A stretch of DNA of 64,000 nt from DDH964 sp963763205. Lineage in GTDB: Bacteria; Desulfobacterota; Desulfuromonadia; Desulfuromonadales; DDH964. A model generated the notes under the pieces. That model was not told where the DNA came from and did not search any database. It was given only the letters and a program-made list of their open reading frames with translations. Below, piece by piece: positions 1 to 8,679 of the stretch. The stretch lies in assembly GCA_963763205.1 (NCBI GenBank), contig CAVXNQ010000002.1, positions 372,001 through 436,000 of the forward strand. The letters are read 5' to 3'. The position numbers were made by a program, and so were the translations under genes. The stretch's first letter is position 1. Every line of letters starts with the position of its first letter.

Positions 1-4
1 GTAA

Positions 5-24
5 AAACTTCGGCGGTGAACCGC
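5..24 (-). terminator. Rho-independent terminator of the FKBP gene
   Basis: Read on the minus strand, a six-pair GC stem (GGCGGT/ACCGCC) with a two-base loop is followed four bases later by five T residues. It lies about 45 bases past the stop codon of the FKBP gene. The stem is short, so this is a moderate call. Confidence 0.5.
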
Positions 25-69
25 CCTCAAAACGGACGACGACTAGCAATTGCCTGCAACGGAGACTTT

Positions 70-804
70 CTACTCGACCTTTTTCAACTCAACATCGAAA
101 ATCAGCGCGGCATTGGGAGGAATCGGTCCACTGCCATTTTCGCCGTAGGCCAGCTTGCTGGGAATGAAGAATTGGTATTTGGCGCCTTCCTTCATCAGCT
201 GCAGGCCTTCGGTCCAGCCGGGGATGACCCCATCTACCTTGAAGGCTACCGGCTTGCCACGCTCGTAAGAACTGTCGAAGACGGTGCCGTCGATCAGAGT
301 CCCCTTGTAGTCGACGGTAACCTTGCTCTCTTTGGTGGGGGTTTTGCCGGTTCCTTCTTTGATGATTTTATACTGGAGCCCGCTCGGGAGGACTTTCACG
401 CCTTCCTTCTTGGCATTGGCCGCCAGGAAGTCCGTTCCCTCTTTCAGGTTTTTCTCTGCGAGTTTTTTCTGCTCCGCTTCCTGTTTCGCCATCATCTCTT
501 TCTGTTTGGCCATTTCTTTACTCTTGAAATTAGCCAAGATTGTGTTGACTTCCTCCTGGCTCAATATCGGAGTTTCCCCCTTGAGTGCCGTTTTGAAGCC
601 TTCGGCGAGAAGGTCCGCATCGACGTCGACACCTTGACGTTTAATGGTCATGCCAAGGCCCGTTCCGATGCTGATGCCGATGCTGTAACTGAGTTTTTCC
701 TTTTCGGTTTTGAGTTCCGGCTTGTTATCCGCAGCCAGGCTCGTTACTCCGCTCAGCAGCAGTACGCCCAAGGCGCCTGCGGCCATGGTCAATCCGCGTT
801 TCAT
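70..804 (-). CDS. FKBP-type peptidyl-prolyl cis-trans isomerase, exported, Mip/FkpA-like
   Basis: This is a 244-residue prolyl isomerase and chaperone of the envelope. Residues 1-25 form a signal peptide ending near SLAAD. An all-helical FKBP_N dimerisation domain (about 30-135) starts with the typical YSIGISIG stretch and continues into a charged, Lys/Glu/Met-rich long helix. The catalytic FKBP domain occupies the last 110 residues, with VTVDYKGTLIDGTVFDSS, the VIPGWTEGLQLM loop and the IPPNAALIFDVEL ending, all expected for an active enzyme. The start at 804 was preferred over a longer frame because AAAGGAAACAGA lies directly before this ATG and because the signal peptide then begins with MKRG. 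Confidence 0.93.
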   Translation of the reverse strand: MKRGLTMAAGALGVLLLSGVTSLAADNKPELKTEKEKLSYSIGISIGTGLGMTIKRQGVDVDADLLAEGFKTALKGETPILSQEEVNTILANFKSKEMAKQKEMMAKQEAEQKKLAEKNLKEGTDFLAANAKKEGVKVLPSGLQYKIIKEGTGKTPTKESKVTVDYKGTLIDGTVFDSSYERGKPVAFKVDGVIPGWTEGLQLMKEGAKYQFFIPSKLAYGENGSGPIPPNAALIFDVELKKVE

Positions 805-897
805 TCTGTTTCCTTTCGTCCAGGTTGGCAATGCCGAAACCTCCATGCTCCGGGCTTCGGGAAGAAGTCTTATGAATACCCCTGCGGCTGGCCCCTG

Positions 898-2035
898 TCA
901 ATAGGCGGAAGCGGAGGCTCGCCTTGCCGCCAGAAGGGTGAGCAGACCGAGCCCGGCGACCAGCCCGAGAACGACCAGGAACGCACCCCATCCCCAGTCA
1001 CGGTAAACCAGCCCCGGCAGCCAGGAACCGAGCGCCCCGCCGCCGTAGTAAAATCCCACGTAAAGACCGTTGACCATCGGCCGGTGCTCACTGCTCAGGC
1101 CGTTGACGTATCCGGTGGCCGTCGCATGAACCAGAAACATCGCGCCGCAGAAGAAAAACATGATCCCGAACAGGACCGCGACCTGACTGCTGGCCAGCCC
1201 GACAATCGCCAGACAAAAGAGGGTGAATCCGGCCACCATGGCCGCCATCTGCCCTCCCAAAATCCTGCCGATCCGCACCGCCCCGAGCGAGGTCGCGATC
1301 CCCATCAGATAGCCGCTGTACATCAGGCCGATGCGCAGTTCGCTGGCCTTGGAACTGAGTTCGGTGAGACGGAAGGGGAGGAAGTTCATCACCGCGGCGA
1401 AGACGAAGAAGAGGCAGGCGATCGCCAGGTAAATTCGCCGCAGCTGGCGGTTGGCCAGCACCACCGGCAGCAGGTTGGCCTGCGGCCGCGCCAGGCCCTG
1501 GCCGGGGACCGGCGGCAACCGGCCGAGGGCCAGCCAGGCCAGCAGCAGACTGCCGGCCAGCGCCAGGAAACTGTAGCGCCAACCGACCCAGCTGGCAATG
1601 GCTCCCGAGCAGGCGCGGCCGAGGAAGCCGCCGAGAATGGTGCTGGCGATGTAGATGGCCATGGCACCGGGAGAGCTGGGGCTTGGGAGCGGTGGTGGCC
1701 ACGTAGGTCATCAGGGCGGTCAACAGCGCCGGCACCAGCAGCCCCAGCCCCAGGCGGACCAGTAACAGCTGGTGAAAGGATGGGGCGAAAAAGCACAGGA
1801 GTTGGGTGATCGCCAGCAGCAGGACCGCGCCGCGCAGCAGGCGACGCAGCGCCAGGGCTTCGAGCAGATAGCCGTAGAGCAGCGGTGCCAGGCTCAAGGG
1901 GATAAAGACGATGGTCGTCAGGGTCGCGGCGAGGTCACGGCTGATGCCGAACTCCCGGGCCAGCACCGGCAGCAGCGGCTGCGGGGCGTAGAGGGCCGAG
2001 ATGGTGAGGATGGTCGTGAAAATAATGATCGGCAT
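898..2035 (-). CDS. MFS efflux transporter, YnfM-like (frameshifted)
   Basis: A major facilitator superfamily permease of about 379 residues, presumably a proton-driven exporter in the inner membrane; the substrate cannot be read from the sequence. The N-terminal half carries YAPQPLLPVLAREFG in the first helix. The C-terminal half resumes in another frame with MAIYIASTILGGFLGR, the typical fifth-helix motif of this subfamily, followed by further hydrophobic helices to the end. The break lies near 1683, at a CCCC run in GCTCCCAAGCCCCAGC; removing one C restores a continuous protein. The gene is otherwise undamaged, so the shift is probably a sequence error. No strong ribosome-binding site precedes the start at 2035. 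Confidence 0.85.
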
Positions 2036-2181
2036 GGCGGGCCTGCCCCTCGGGAAGTGCCTGGCAGTATAGCATCGGCCGTGGCCGAGCGGCAGGTTCC
2101 TTATCTCCCGCCGCCCTTGTCAGCCGCCCGGCGGTCGGATAAAGTTGGCAGATACCCCCAATCTCCGATCGGAACCCTGCC

Positions 2182-4593
2182 ATGACCCGTTACCTGTGCA
2201 TTCACGGCCACTACTACCAGCCCCCGCGGGAGAACCCCTGGCTCGAAGCGATCGAGCAGCAGGATTCGGCCTACCCCTTCCACGACTGGAACGAGCGCAT
2301 CGCCGCCGAGTGCTACCGGCCCAACGGCGCGGCGCGCATTCTCGACGAGCAGCGCCGCATCGCCCGGATCGTCAACAACTATACCCGCACCAGCTTCAAT
2401 TTCGGCCCGACCCTCCTCTCCTGGCTGGAGCGCCGCGATCCCGAGACCTACCGCACCATCATCGCCGCCGATGCCGCCAGCCGCGAACGCTTCGGCGGCC
2501 ACGGGGCGGCGCTGGCCCAAGGCTACAACCACATGATTCTGCCGCTGGCCAACGACCGGGACAAGCGCACCCAGGTCGCCTGGGGGATCGCCGATTTCGA
2601 GCATCGCTTCGGCCGCTCTCCGGAGGGGATGTGGCTGCCGGAGACCGCGGTCGATACCGCGACCCTCGAAGCACTCGCCGCAGCGGGGATCGCCTTTACC
2701 ATCCTCGCTCCGCACCAGGCCGGCCGGGTCCGCCCCCTCGACGCCAAGACCTGGCAGCCGCTCCCCGCGGACGGCATCGACACCCGCCGTCCCTACCTCT
2801 GCCGGCTCCCTTCGGGGCGCCGCATCGCGCTCTTCTTCTACGCCGGGACCATCGCCAACGAGATCGCCTTTCGCGACCTGCTCAAGGACGGCGAACAGCT
2901 GGCCGCGCGACTGCTGACCGGCTTCGGCTCCGAGGACGAGGCCCAGCTGATGCACGTCGCCACCGACGGCGAAACCTACGGCCACCATCATCGGTTCGGC
3001 GAAATGGCACTCGCCTACGCCCTCGACCGCATCGAGGCCAGAGAACAGGTCACCCTGACGGTCTACGGTGAATTCCTGGCGAAGTACCCGCCGACCCACG
3101 AGGTGGAGATCGTCGAGAACAGCTCCTGGAGCTGCGCCCACGGCATCGAACGCTGGCGCAGCGACTGCGGCTGCCACATCGGTGGCGAGCCCGGCTGGAC
3201 CCAGGCCTGGCGAGCGCCGTTGCGGGCGGCCTTCGACTGGCTGCGCGATGCCCTGGAGCCCCTCTTCATCGCGGGGATGAAGCAACTCGGCTGCGAGCCC
3301 TGGACGGCACGGGACGCCTACATCGCGGTCATTCTCGATCGCGATCCGCAGGCCGTAGCCGCTTTTTTGCGCGCCCAGGCCGGACGCGAATTGGACCCTG
3401 AGGAATCGATCCGGGCGCTGCGCCTGCTGGAAATGCAGCGCCATGCCCTGCTCATGTACACCAGCTGCGGCTGGTTCTTCGACGAGGTGTCCGGGATCGA
3501 GACCACCCAGCTGCTCGCCTATGCCGGACGCACCATCCAACTCGCCGAAGAGGTCTGCGGCGCCCAGCTCGAGGAGGAGTTTCTGCGCCGCCTCGCCGCG
3601 GCCAAGAGCAACCTGGCGCGACGCGGCGACGCGGCGCGGATCTACCGCGAAGAGATCGCCTCCGCCCGCATCGACCTCCCTCGGGTCGCCGCCCACCACG
3701 CCATCGCCGCCGGCTTCGGCACCCCCTGCCCCCTGAAGGACCCGCACTGCCATGATATCCACTGCTACTCCACCGAACATCTCGAACGCCGGGAGCTCGT
3801 CAGCGGGCGCCTGCGCCTGGCCGTCGGCCGCAACCGGGTGCGCTCGACCATCACCTGGAACGCAGCCGACTTCTGCTTCGCCGTCCTCGACCTCGGTGGC
3901 CACAACCTGACCGCGGGCGTGCGCCCCTGCCAGGATCGACGGGCGGGGGCGACCCTGGCCGCCGACCTGGCCGCGCCTTTCGAGCGCAGTGACATCCCCG
4001 GCGTCATCCGCCAGCTTGATCACAACTTCGGCGCTCAGACCTACAATCTCTGGCACCTGTTTCGGGACGAGCAGCGCCGGGTTGTGCAGCAGATCATGAC
4101 CCAGACCCTGTCCGCAATCGAAGCCGGTTTCCGGGAAATTTACCAGGACCAGGCCCCGCTACTGCGGTTCCTGCACGACATCCGCATGCCGGTCCCCCGG
4201 CAGCTGGCGGTGCCGGTGGAATTGGTGCTGGTCGCACGGCTGCGCGCCCTGCTCGAAGGCAACCAGCTCCATCCCGGGGAACTTCGCACCCTGGCCGAGG
4301 AGATGGAAAAACTCGACATCGCCCTCGACGAGCCGCTGCTCGCCCTGGCCGCCGGCCGCCAGTTCGAGCGCCAGCTCGAACGCCTCGGCCGCACTCCGCA
4401 GAACCTGGCGCTGCTGTTGACCATCATTGAAACCCTGGAAGCCATCGGTGAACTGCCGCTGCGTCCCGACCTCTGGCGGGCGCAGAATCTCTTCTGGGCG
4501 ATCTACCAAGGGGGAAACCAGGCGCAGCAATCGGAGGAATGGCGTGCCGCATTTCGGCGGCTGGGGGATTGCCTGGAGATGGCGACGGACTGA
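2182..4593 (+). CDS. Glycoside hydrolase family 57 protein with DUF3536
   Basis: An 803-residue protein of the GH57 superfamily, which contains alpha-amylases, 4-alpha-glucanotransferases and branching enzymes acting on alpha-glucans such as glycogen. The start shows the family signature HGHYYQPPRENPW (residues 8-20), WLPE at 151-154, and a later ATDGETYGHHHRFGE segment typical of the catalytic barrel. The C-terminal half corresponds to DUF3536. There is no signal peptide, so it should act in the cytoplasm. The true substrate of DUF3536 members is not established. It stands alone, converging on the kinase gene downstream, with a terminator just after its stop codon. Confidence 0.9.
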   Translation: MTRYLCIHGHYYQPPRENPWLEAIEQQDSAYPFHDWNERIAAECYRPNGAARILDEQRRIARIVNNYTRTSFNFGPTLLSWLERRDPETYRTIIAADAASRERFGGHGAALAQGYNHMILPLANDRDKRTQVAWGIADFEHRFGRSPEGMWLPETAVDTATLEALAAAGIAFTILAPHQAGRVRPLDAKTWQPLPADGIDTRRPYLCRLPSGRRIALFFYAGTIANEIAFRDLLKDGEQLAARLLTGFGSEDEAQLMHVATDGETYGHHHRFGEMALAYALDRIEAREQVTLTVYGEFLAKYPPTHEVEIVENSSWSCAHGIERWRSDCGCHIGGEPGWTQAWRAPLRAAFDWLRDALEPLFIAGMKQLGCEPWTARDAYIAVILDRDPQAVAAFLRAQAGRELDPEESIRALRLLEMQRHALLMYTSCGWFFDEVSGIETTQLLAYAGRTIQLAEEVCGAQLEEEFLRRLAAAKSNLARRGDAARIYREEIASARIDLPRVAAHHAIAAGFGTPCPLKDPHCHDIHCYSTEHLERRELVSGRLRLAVGRNRVRSTITWNAADFCFAVLDLGGHNLTAGVRPCQDRRAGATLAADLAAPFERSDIPGVIRQLDHNFGAQTYNLWHLFRDEQRRVVQQIMTQTLSAIEAGFREIYQDQAPLLRFLHDIRMPVPRQLAVPVELVLVARLRALLEGNQLHPGELRTLAEEMEKLDIALDEPLLALAAGRQFERQLERLGRTPQNLALLLTIIETLEAIGELPLRPDLWRAQNLFWAIYQGGNQAQQSEEWRAAFRRLGDCLEMATD

Positions 4594-4616
4594 AGGGGCG
4601 GGACAAGCGATTGGCG

Positions 4617-4650
4617 ACCGCCGGCTCCGGCAGCGGAACCGGCGGTTTTT
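4617..4650 (+). terminator. Rho-independent terminator after the GH57 gene
   Basis: ACCGCCGG and CCGGCGGT form an eight-pair GC stem that can extend slightly toward the loop and is followed directly by TTTTT. It begins 24 bases after the GH57 stop codon and separates it from the convergent kinase gene. Confidence 0.75.
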
Positions 4651-4792
4651 CATTCCGGGAGAAGTAGGGCTGCAGCCAGAGCCGGTGGGGCACCGGCGGA
4701 GCCATGACCGCAGGAGGGAGAGGACGATCCGTCAGGCTCAGAAGGCAGGGGGGCCGACCGAAGCCCGATCCGCCAAGGGTCACACGACCGCA

Positions 4793-6651
4793 TCAGGGCA
4801 GCGGCAGCGTGAAGGAGAAGCGGCTCCCCTCTCCCGGGACACTGGCGACCCGGATGCTGCCGCCGTGAGCCTCGACCAGCCGGCGAACAATGAAGAGCCC
4901 GAGGCCGACGCTGTCAGCCCGGCGCCCTTCCCTGGGACAGTAGAACCGTTCGAAAATGTGCGGCTGATCCTCGGGGGCGATCCCCTGACCGCGATCAATA
5001 ACCGAAATCTCGATCACCCCGTCAATGGCCCGGACTTCAAGCCGCACCGTGGAATCCGGCGGCGAATACTTGAGGGCGTTGCTGAGCAGGTTAAGGAGGA
5101 TGCGCTCCAGTCGATCCGGATCGGCTGGCACCAGCGGCAAACCCTCGGGAACCACGACCTGCAACCGCTTCATCTCCAAAATCCCGTCGATATTGGCGAC
5201 CAGCCGGCGAAGAAAGTCGCCGAGTTCCAGGGCGACCTTTTCGACCTTGAGCTGCCCCCCTCGATCCGCGCCATGTCGACCAGATCTTCGGTCATATGAT
5301 TCATCCGGTGAACCCCGTTGAGAAGTTCGCTGCACATCTGCCCCAGGCGTTCGCCCTCCCCCTGCCGCGTCAACTCCTCCTGCAACAGCTGGGCATAACC
5401 CTGGACCACCGTCAGGGGAACCCGCAAATCGTGGGAGATGGTATGCAGCAGGACTTCCCGCTCCCGCTGTAGCGCCTGCAAGGCGGTGATGTCGGTGAAA
5501 GACGCCACCGCCCCCAGCATCTGTCCGTCACTGGTGCGGATCGGGGCGGCGCTGGCGGATACCCAGACAGCTTCTCCTTCCGAAGGGTGCAGAACCATGA
5601 CGAAGCCGTGTACGGTCTCCCCCTGCAGCGCCCGCCAGCCCGGCATTTTTTCCAGCGGCAGCGGCGTTCCGTCGGCCGCTTTCGCCTGCAGCCGGGCCAC
5701 GCGGCCGGCCAGTCCTTCCTGCGGCGGATAGCCGAGAACGCGTTGCGCCGTCGGGTTCATGTGCAGGATCCGGGAGTCGGGGCCGTAAACGACCACGCCG
5801 TCGGCGATCGCATTGATGGTGGCCTCCAGTTCGGCCAGCAGCCGCTCCCGTTCGGCCTCCATCCGCCGCCGTTCGGTCATGTCCCGGGTCAGCGTCGCAT
5901 ATTCCCCCTCGCCCAGGGGAAAGACCGAGACCATCAGATGTTTGCCGTTCGGCAGAAAGGAAAGTTCCAATTGCGCCGGCCGGCCGGTTTCCACAACCCG
6001 GCCATGGATTTCCAGCGGTGCGGCGAGGTCGAAGGCCGCAATGTACAGGGTGCTGGCCCGTGCCCCGACCGCCTGTTCCCGCGGCGTGTCGAAGAGCTTT
6101 TCGTAAGCCGGGTTGACGTCGGTGATCAGCCAGTCGACGGGGCGACCCTGCGGGTCGAGGACGATTCGATTGACCGACACCGCTTCGCTCATGTTCTGGA
6201 AGAGATTGCGGTAGTAGCGTTCGCTGCGGCGCAGGGCCCGTTCTGCTTGGCGCCGGCCGACGATGCTCCGCCACTCGCGCAGGCTCCGCTCGATCACCCG
6301 CGGAAGTTCCGCCAGGGTTTCCTCCGACTTCACCAGATAGTCGAGGGCGCCGGACTTGATCGCCTCCACGGCCGAACGCTGATCCCCGGAAGCGGTCAGC
6401 AGGATGCAGGGATAGGCCGCCCGGTCACGATCGTCCGGCAGCAGCTCCAGGCCGCTGCCGTCCGGCACCATGAGATCGATCAGGGCAAGATCCGGGGTGG
6501 ACCTGGCCAACTGGTCCCGGGCCTCGGCGAGAGTGGGAGCGACGGTGATGGAGACGTTTTCCCGCCAGGCGCGCAGGGCCTCGGTGATCAGGGCGACATG
6601 GACCGGCGAGTCCTCGAGCAGCAGAATGTGGGGCGCTTTCCCTCCCGTCAT
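4793..6651 (-). CDS. Hybrid response regulator/PAS/histidine kinase (frameshifted)
   Basis: A cytoplasmic signalling protein of about 619 residues. It starts with a receiver domain (ILLLEDSPVHV; phospho-acceptor Asp in LALIDLMVPDGSG), then has two PAS-type sensor segments separated by a coiled coil, a HisKA domain (HTISHDLRVPL) and an HATPase_c domain (LLNLLSNALKYSPPDSTV, GLGLFIVRRLVEAHGG). The catalytic end is in a different frame: a run of six G (minus strand, about 5257-5262) must be five for IEGG to continue into QLKVEKVALELG. The start at 6651 has GGAGAGAGG upstream and overlaps the stop of the M48 protease gene by ATGA, so the two are co-transcribed. No cognate output gene is adjacent. 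Confidence 0.88.
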
Positions 6652-7934
6652 CCTCTCTCCTTCCTGGGCGGTGACTCCTGCTGCCCGGCCGTCTCCAGCC
6701 GCTGTTGCAGTCGCTGGATGCGGGCAACCAGGGGGGGATGGGAATAATAGTACCAGGCATAGAGCGGATGGGGGTGGAGGTTGGAAAGATTCTCCCGGGA
6801 AAGCTTGACCAGGGCCGATCCCAGCGCCTGCGGGTCGCCGGTCAGGTCGGTCGCGAAGCGGTCGGCCTGCCACTCCTGGCGCCGGGAGAACCAGGCCGTC
6901 AATGGGGCGAAGGGGAAGAGGGCGATCCCGGCGAGGAAGAAGAGGATCAGCAGCTGGGCATAGAAGGAGACGGCCGGCAGGCCGAGCAGGCGGGGGAGCA
7001 GGCCGCTGTGCAGAGCCTGCCAGGCGAGCCAGCAGCCGCCCAGGGTCAGCACCTGGCTCTGCGCCAGGCGCTTCGCCAGGTGGCCGTGCTTCCAGTGCCC
7101 GACCTCGTGGGCGAGAATCGCCAGGACCTCCCGGTCGTCCAGCTGCGCGAGCAGGGTGTCGAAGAGGACGATGCGCTTGACCCGGCCGATGCCGGTGAAA
7201 TAGGCGTTGCTGTGACGGCTGCGTCGCGAGGCGTCGACCTGCAGCACCGTGGCCACCTCAAGGCCCGCCTGCTCCAGCAGCGTCCGCACCCCCGCCTCCA
7301 GCCCTTCCCGCCGCAACGGTTCGAACGTGAAGAAGAGCGGCTCGATCAGGTAGGGGGAGATGACCAGCAGGAAGAGGGTGGTCCCACTCAGCAGCCCCCA
7401 TACCCACAGCCACCAGTGCACCGGGCTGGCCTGCACCAGCCAGAGCGCTGCCGCGATCAGGCCGCCAAAGAGGAGCAGGGAGAGAAGCAGCTCCTTGAGC
7501 CGGTCGGCGAGCCAGAGCCCGCCCGTGGTGGTGTTGAAGCCAAAACGGGCCTCGAGGCGAAAGGTGCTCCAGAGGTCGAAAGGAAGTTCGAGCAGGGCGT
7601 GGGCGAAAAGAAGGGCGAGAAAAAAGACCACCCCGTCGCCGATGAAGGAGCCGGTGCTGCCGGCCAGCAGGCGGTCGCAGGCCGGCAGCAGCCCGCCGAA
7701 GAAGAAGACCAGCAGCAGCACAGCGTCCCACAGGGCGCGGACCAGGCCGAAGCGGCTGCGAGCGACGGTATAGGCCGCACTGCGCTGCAGGGTTGCGGTA
7801 TCGATCTCCCCTTCGAAGCCGGCCGGAACGACCTCGCCGTAAGTCCGGAGATGACGCAGGTTAAGATAACGGAGCACCAGGCCGATGCCGACCGTGGCCA
7901 GCCAAAAGAGCAATACTGTCAATTCCATAGCCAC
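6648..7934 (-). CDS. M48 family zinc metalloprotease, Ste24/CAAX prenyl protease 1-like
   Basis: A 428-residue integral membrane protease. Several hydrophobic helices surround an N-terminal M48_N region with LPFDLWSTFRLE followed by RFGFN, and the zinc site HEVGHWKHGH lies at 276-285. The third ligand Glu is in EWQAD (354-358). In bacteria such enzymes take part in membrane-protein quality control; there is no prenylated CAAX substrate to suggest the eukaryotic role. A second in-frame ATG two codons downstream is an alternative start. It is the first gene of a two-gene unit with the histidine kinase. Confidence 0.9.
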   Translation of the reverse strand: MAMELTVLLFWLATVGIGLVLRYLNLRHLRTYGEVVPAGFEGEIDTATLQRSAAYTVARSRFGLVRALWDAVLLLVFFFGGLLPACDRLLAGSTGSFIGDGVVFFLALLFAHALLELPFDLWSTFRLEARFGFNTTTGGLWLADRLKELLLSLLLFGGLIAAALWLVQASPVHWWLWVWGLLSGTTLFLLVISPYLIEPLFFTFEPLRREGLEAGVRTLLEQAGLEVATVLQVDASRRSRHSNAYFTGIGRVKRIVLFDTLLAQLDDREVLAILAHEVGHWKHGHLAKRLAQSQVLTLGGCWLAWQALHSGLLPRLLGLPAVSFYAQLLILFFLAGIALFPFAPLTAWFSRRQEWQADRFATDLTGDPQALGSALVKLSRENLSNLHPHPLYAWYYYSHPPLVARIQRLQQRLETAGQQESPPRKERG

Positions 7935-8133
7935 CGTTTCATGAACAATCTACCCCTCTCTTAACGTCCCTGAAGCCCTCACCGCCTGCCGATCATAGCC
8001 TCCCAACCTGCCACCGTCGAGAGGAAATCCGCCCCGGCCGTCCCGCCACGTTGAGCGGAGCGGCCGTCCACGTCTTCCAATGCGGTGGATTGCCACTGAA
8101 CAACCATGCAATTTCGGCTAGTTAAAACTCAAT

Positions 8134-8200
8134 TGAAAATAAAAATCATTTTTTGCTTGCCCGGCAGCCGCATCCCGTGTATTTTTGACAACGATTTTCA
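8134..8200 (+). promoter_or_regulatory. Two Fur-like boxes and promoter region of the feo operon
   Basis: TGAAAATAAAAATCA (8134-8148) and TGACAACGATTTTCA (8186-8200) each match 11 or more of the 14 fixed positions of the 7-1-7 Fur consensus TGATAATnATTATCA. They flank a TTGCTT / TGTATT pair with 19-base spacing that could be the promoter. The second box ends 24 bases before feoA. Iron-dependent repression by Fur is the expected behaviour. The preceding bases 7935-8133 hold nothing that I recognise. Confidence 0.75.
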
Positions 8201-8224
8201 AATTCGGCAAAAGGAGAGACGCTG

Positions 8225-8455
8225 ATGATTCCAGTCGGACTGCTCGGCCCCGGCGAACGGGGGGAAATCGTGGCCATCCGGGAGGGCGGCGGCAAGTGCG
8301 ACTGCCGCATCGAAGACCTGGGCCTGCGGGTCGGCAAGAGCGTGGAGATGCTCACCAACGGCGGCGGGGCGATCCTGCTCAGGGTAGACGAATCACGGCT
8401 GGCCGTCGGCCGCGGCATGGCCATGAAGATCATGGTGAAGGAGGTAAGTCGATGA
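8225..8455 (+). CDS. feoA: FeoA domain protein, first copy
   Basis: A 76-residue SH3-like FeoA protein, a small cytoplasmic partner of the FeoB ferrous iron permease. It contains the family pattern GERGEIVAIREGGGKC followed by LGLRVGKSVEML and ends with a beta strand, AMKIMVKEV. The start has AAGGAGAG ten bases upstream. It opens a tightly coupled operon: its stop overlaps the next start by ATGA. Two FeoA proteins of different sequence before one FeoB is common in iron-respiring delta-proteobacteria. Confidence 0.95.
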   Translation: MIPVGLLGPGERGEIVAIREGGGKCDCRIEDLGLRVGKSVEMLTNGGGAILLRVDESRLAVGRGMAMKIMVKEVSR

Positions 8456-8679
8456 ATCTGGCAATGCTCAAACCCGGCGAAAAGGGGAAGATTTCCGCCA
8501 TCGGCGCCATCGGTCCGCTGCGGCGGCGGCTGATGGACATGGGGGTGCTGGTCGGCGAGGAGGTGCAGGTGATGAAGGTGGCACCGCTGGGCGATCCGCT
8601 GGAAGTAAAGGTCAAGGGCTACAGTCTCTCTCTGCGCAAGAAGGAAGCTTTGGGGATCGCTGTGGAGGTGCTGAAATGA
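8452..8679 (+). CDS. feoA: FeoA domain protein, second copy
   Basis: A 75-residue FeoA protein with the more canonical sequence: LKPGEKGKISAI, then LRRRLMDMGVLVGEEV and a closing KKEALGIAVEV strand. A longer reading frame exists upstream, but this ATG overlaps the previous stop and gives a normal FeoA length. It overlaps feoB by another ATGA, so translation of the three genes is coupled. Confidence 0.95.
   Translation: MNLAMLKPGEKGKISAIGAIGPLRRRLMDMGVLVGEEVQVMKVAPLGDPLEVKVKGYSLSLRKKEALGIAVEVLK

Noticed and set aside
16..1809. 597-residue plus-strand frame over the FKBP and MFS genes
   Set aside because: It lies antisense to two recognisable genes and its protein is Gly/Gln/Arg-rich without any family similarity; it is a GC-rich shadow.
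2101..4056. 651-residue minus-strand frame over the GH57 gene
   Set aside because: It mirrors a well-conserved glycosidase and has no motif of its own.
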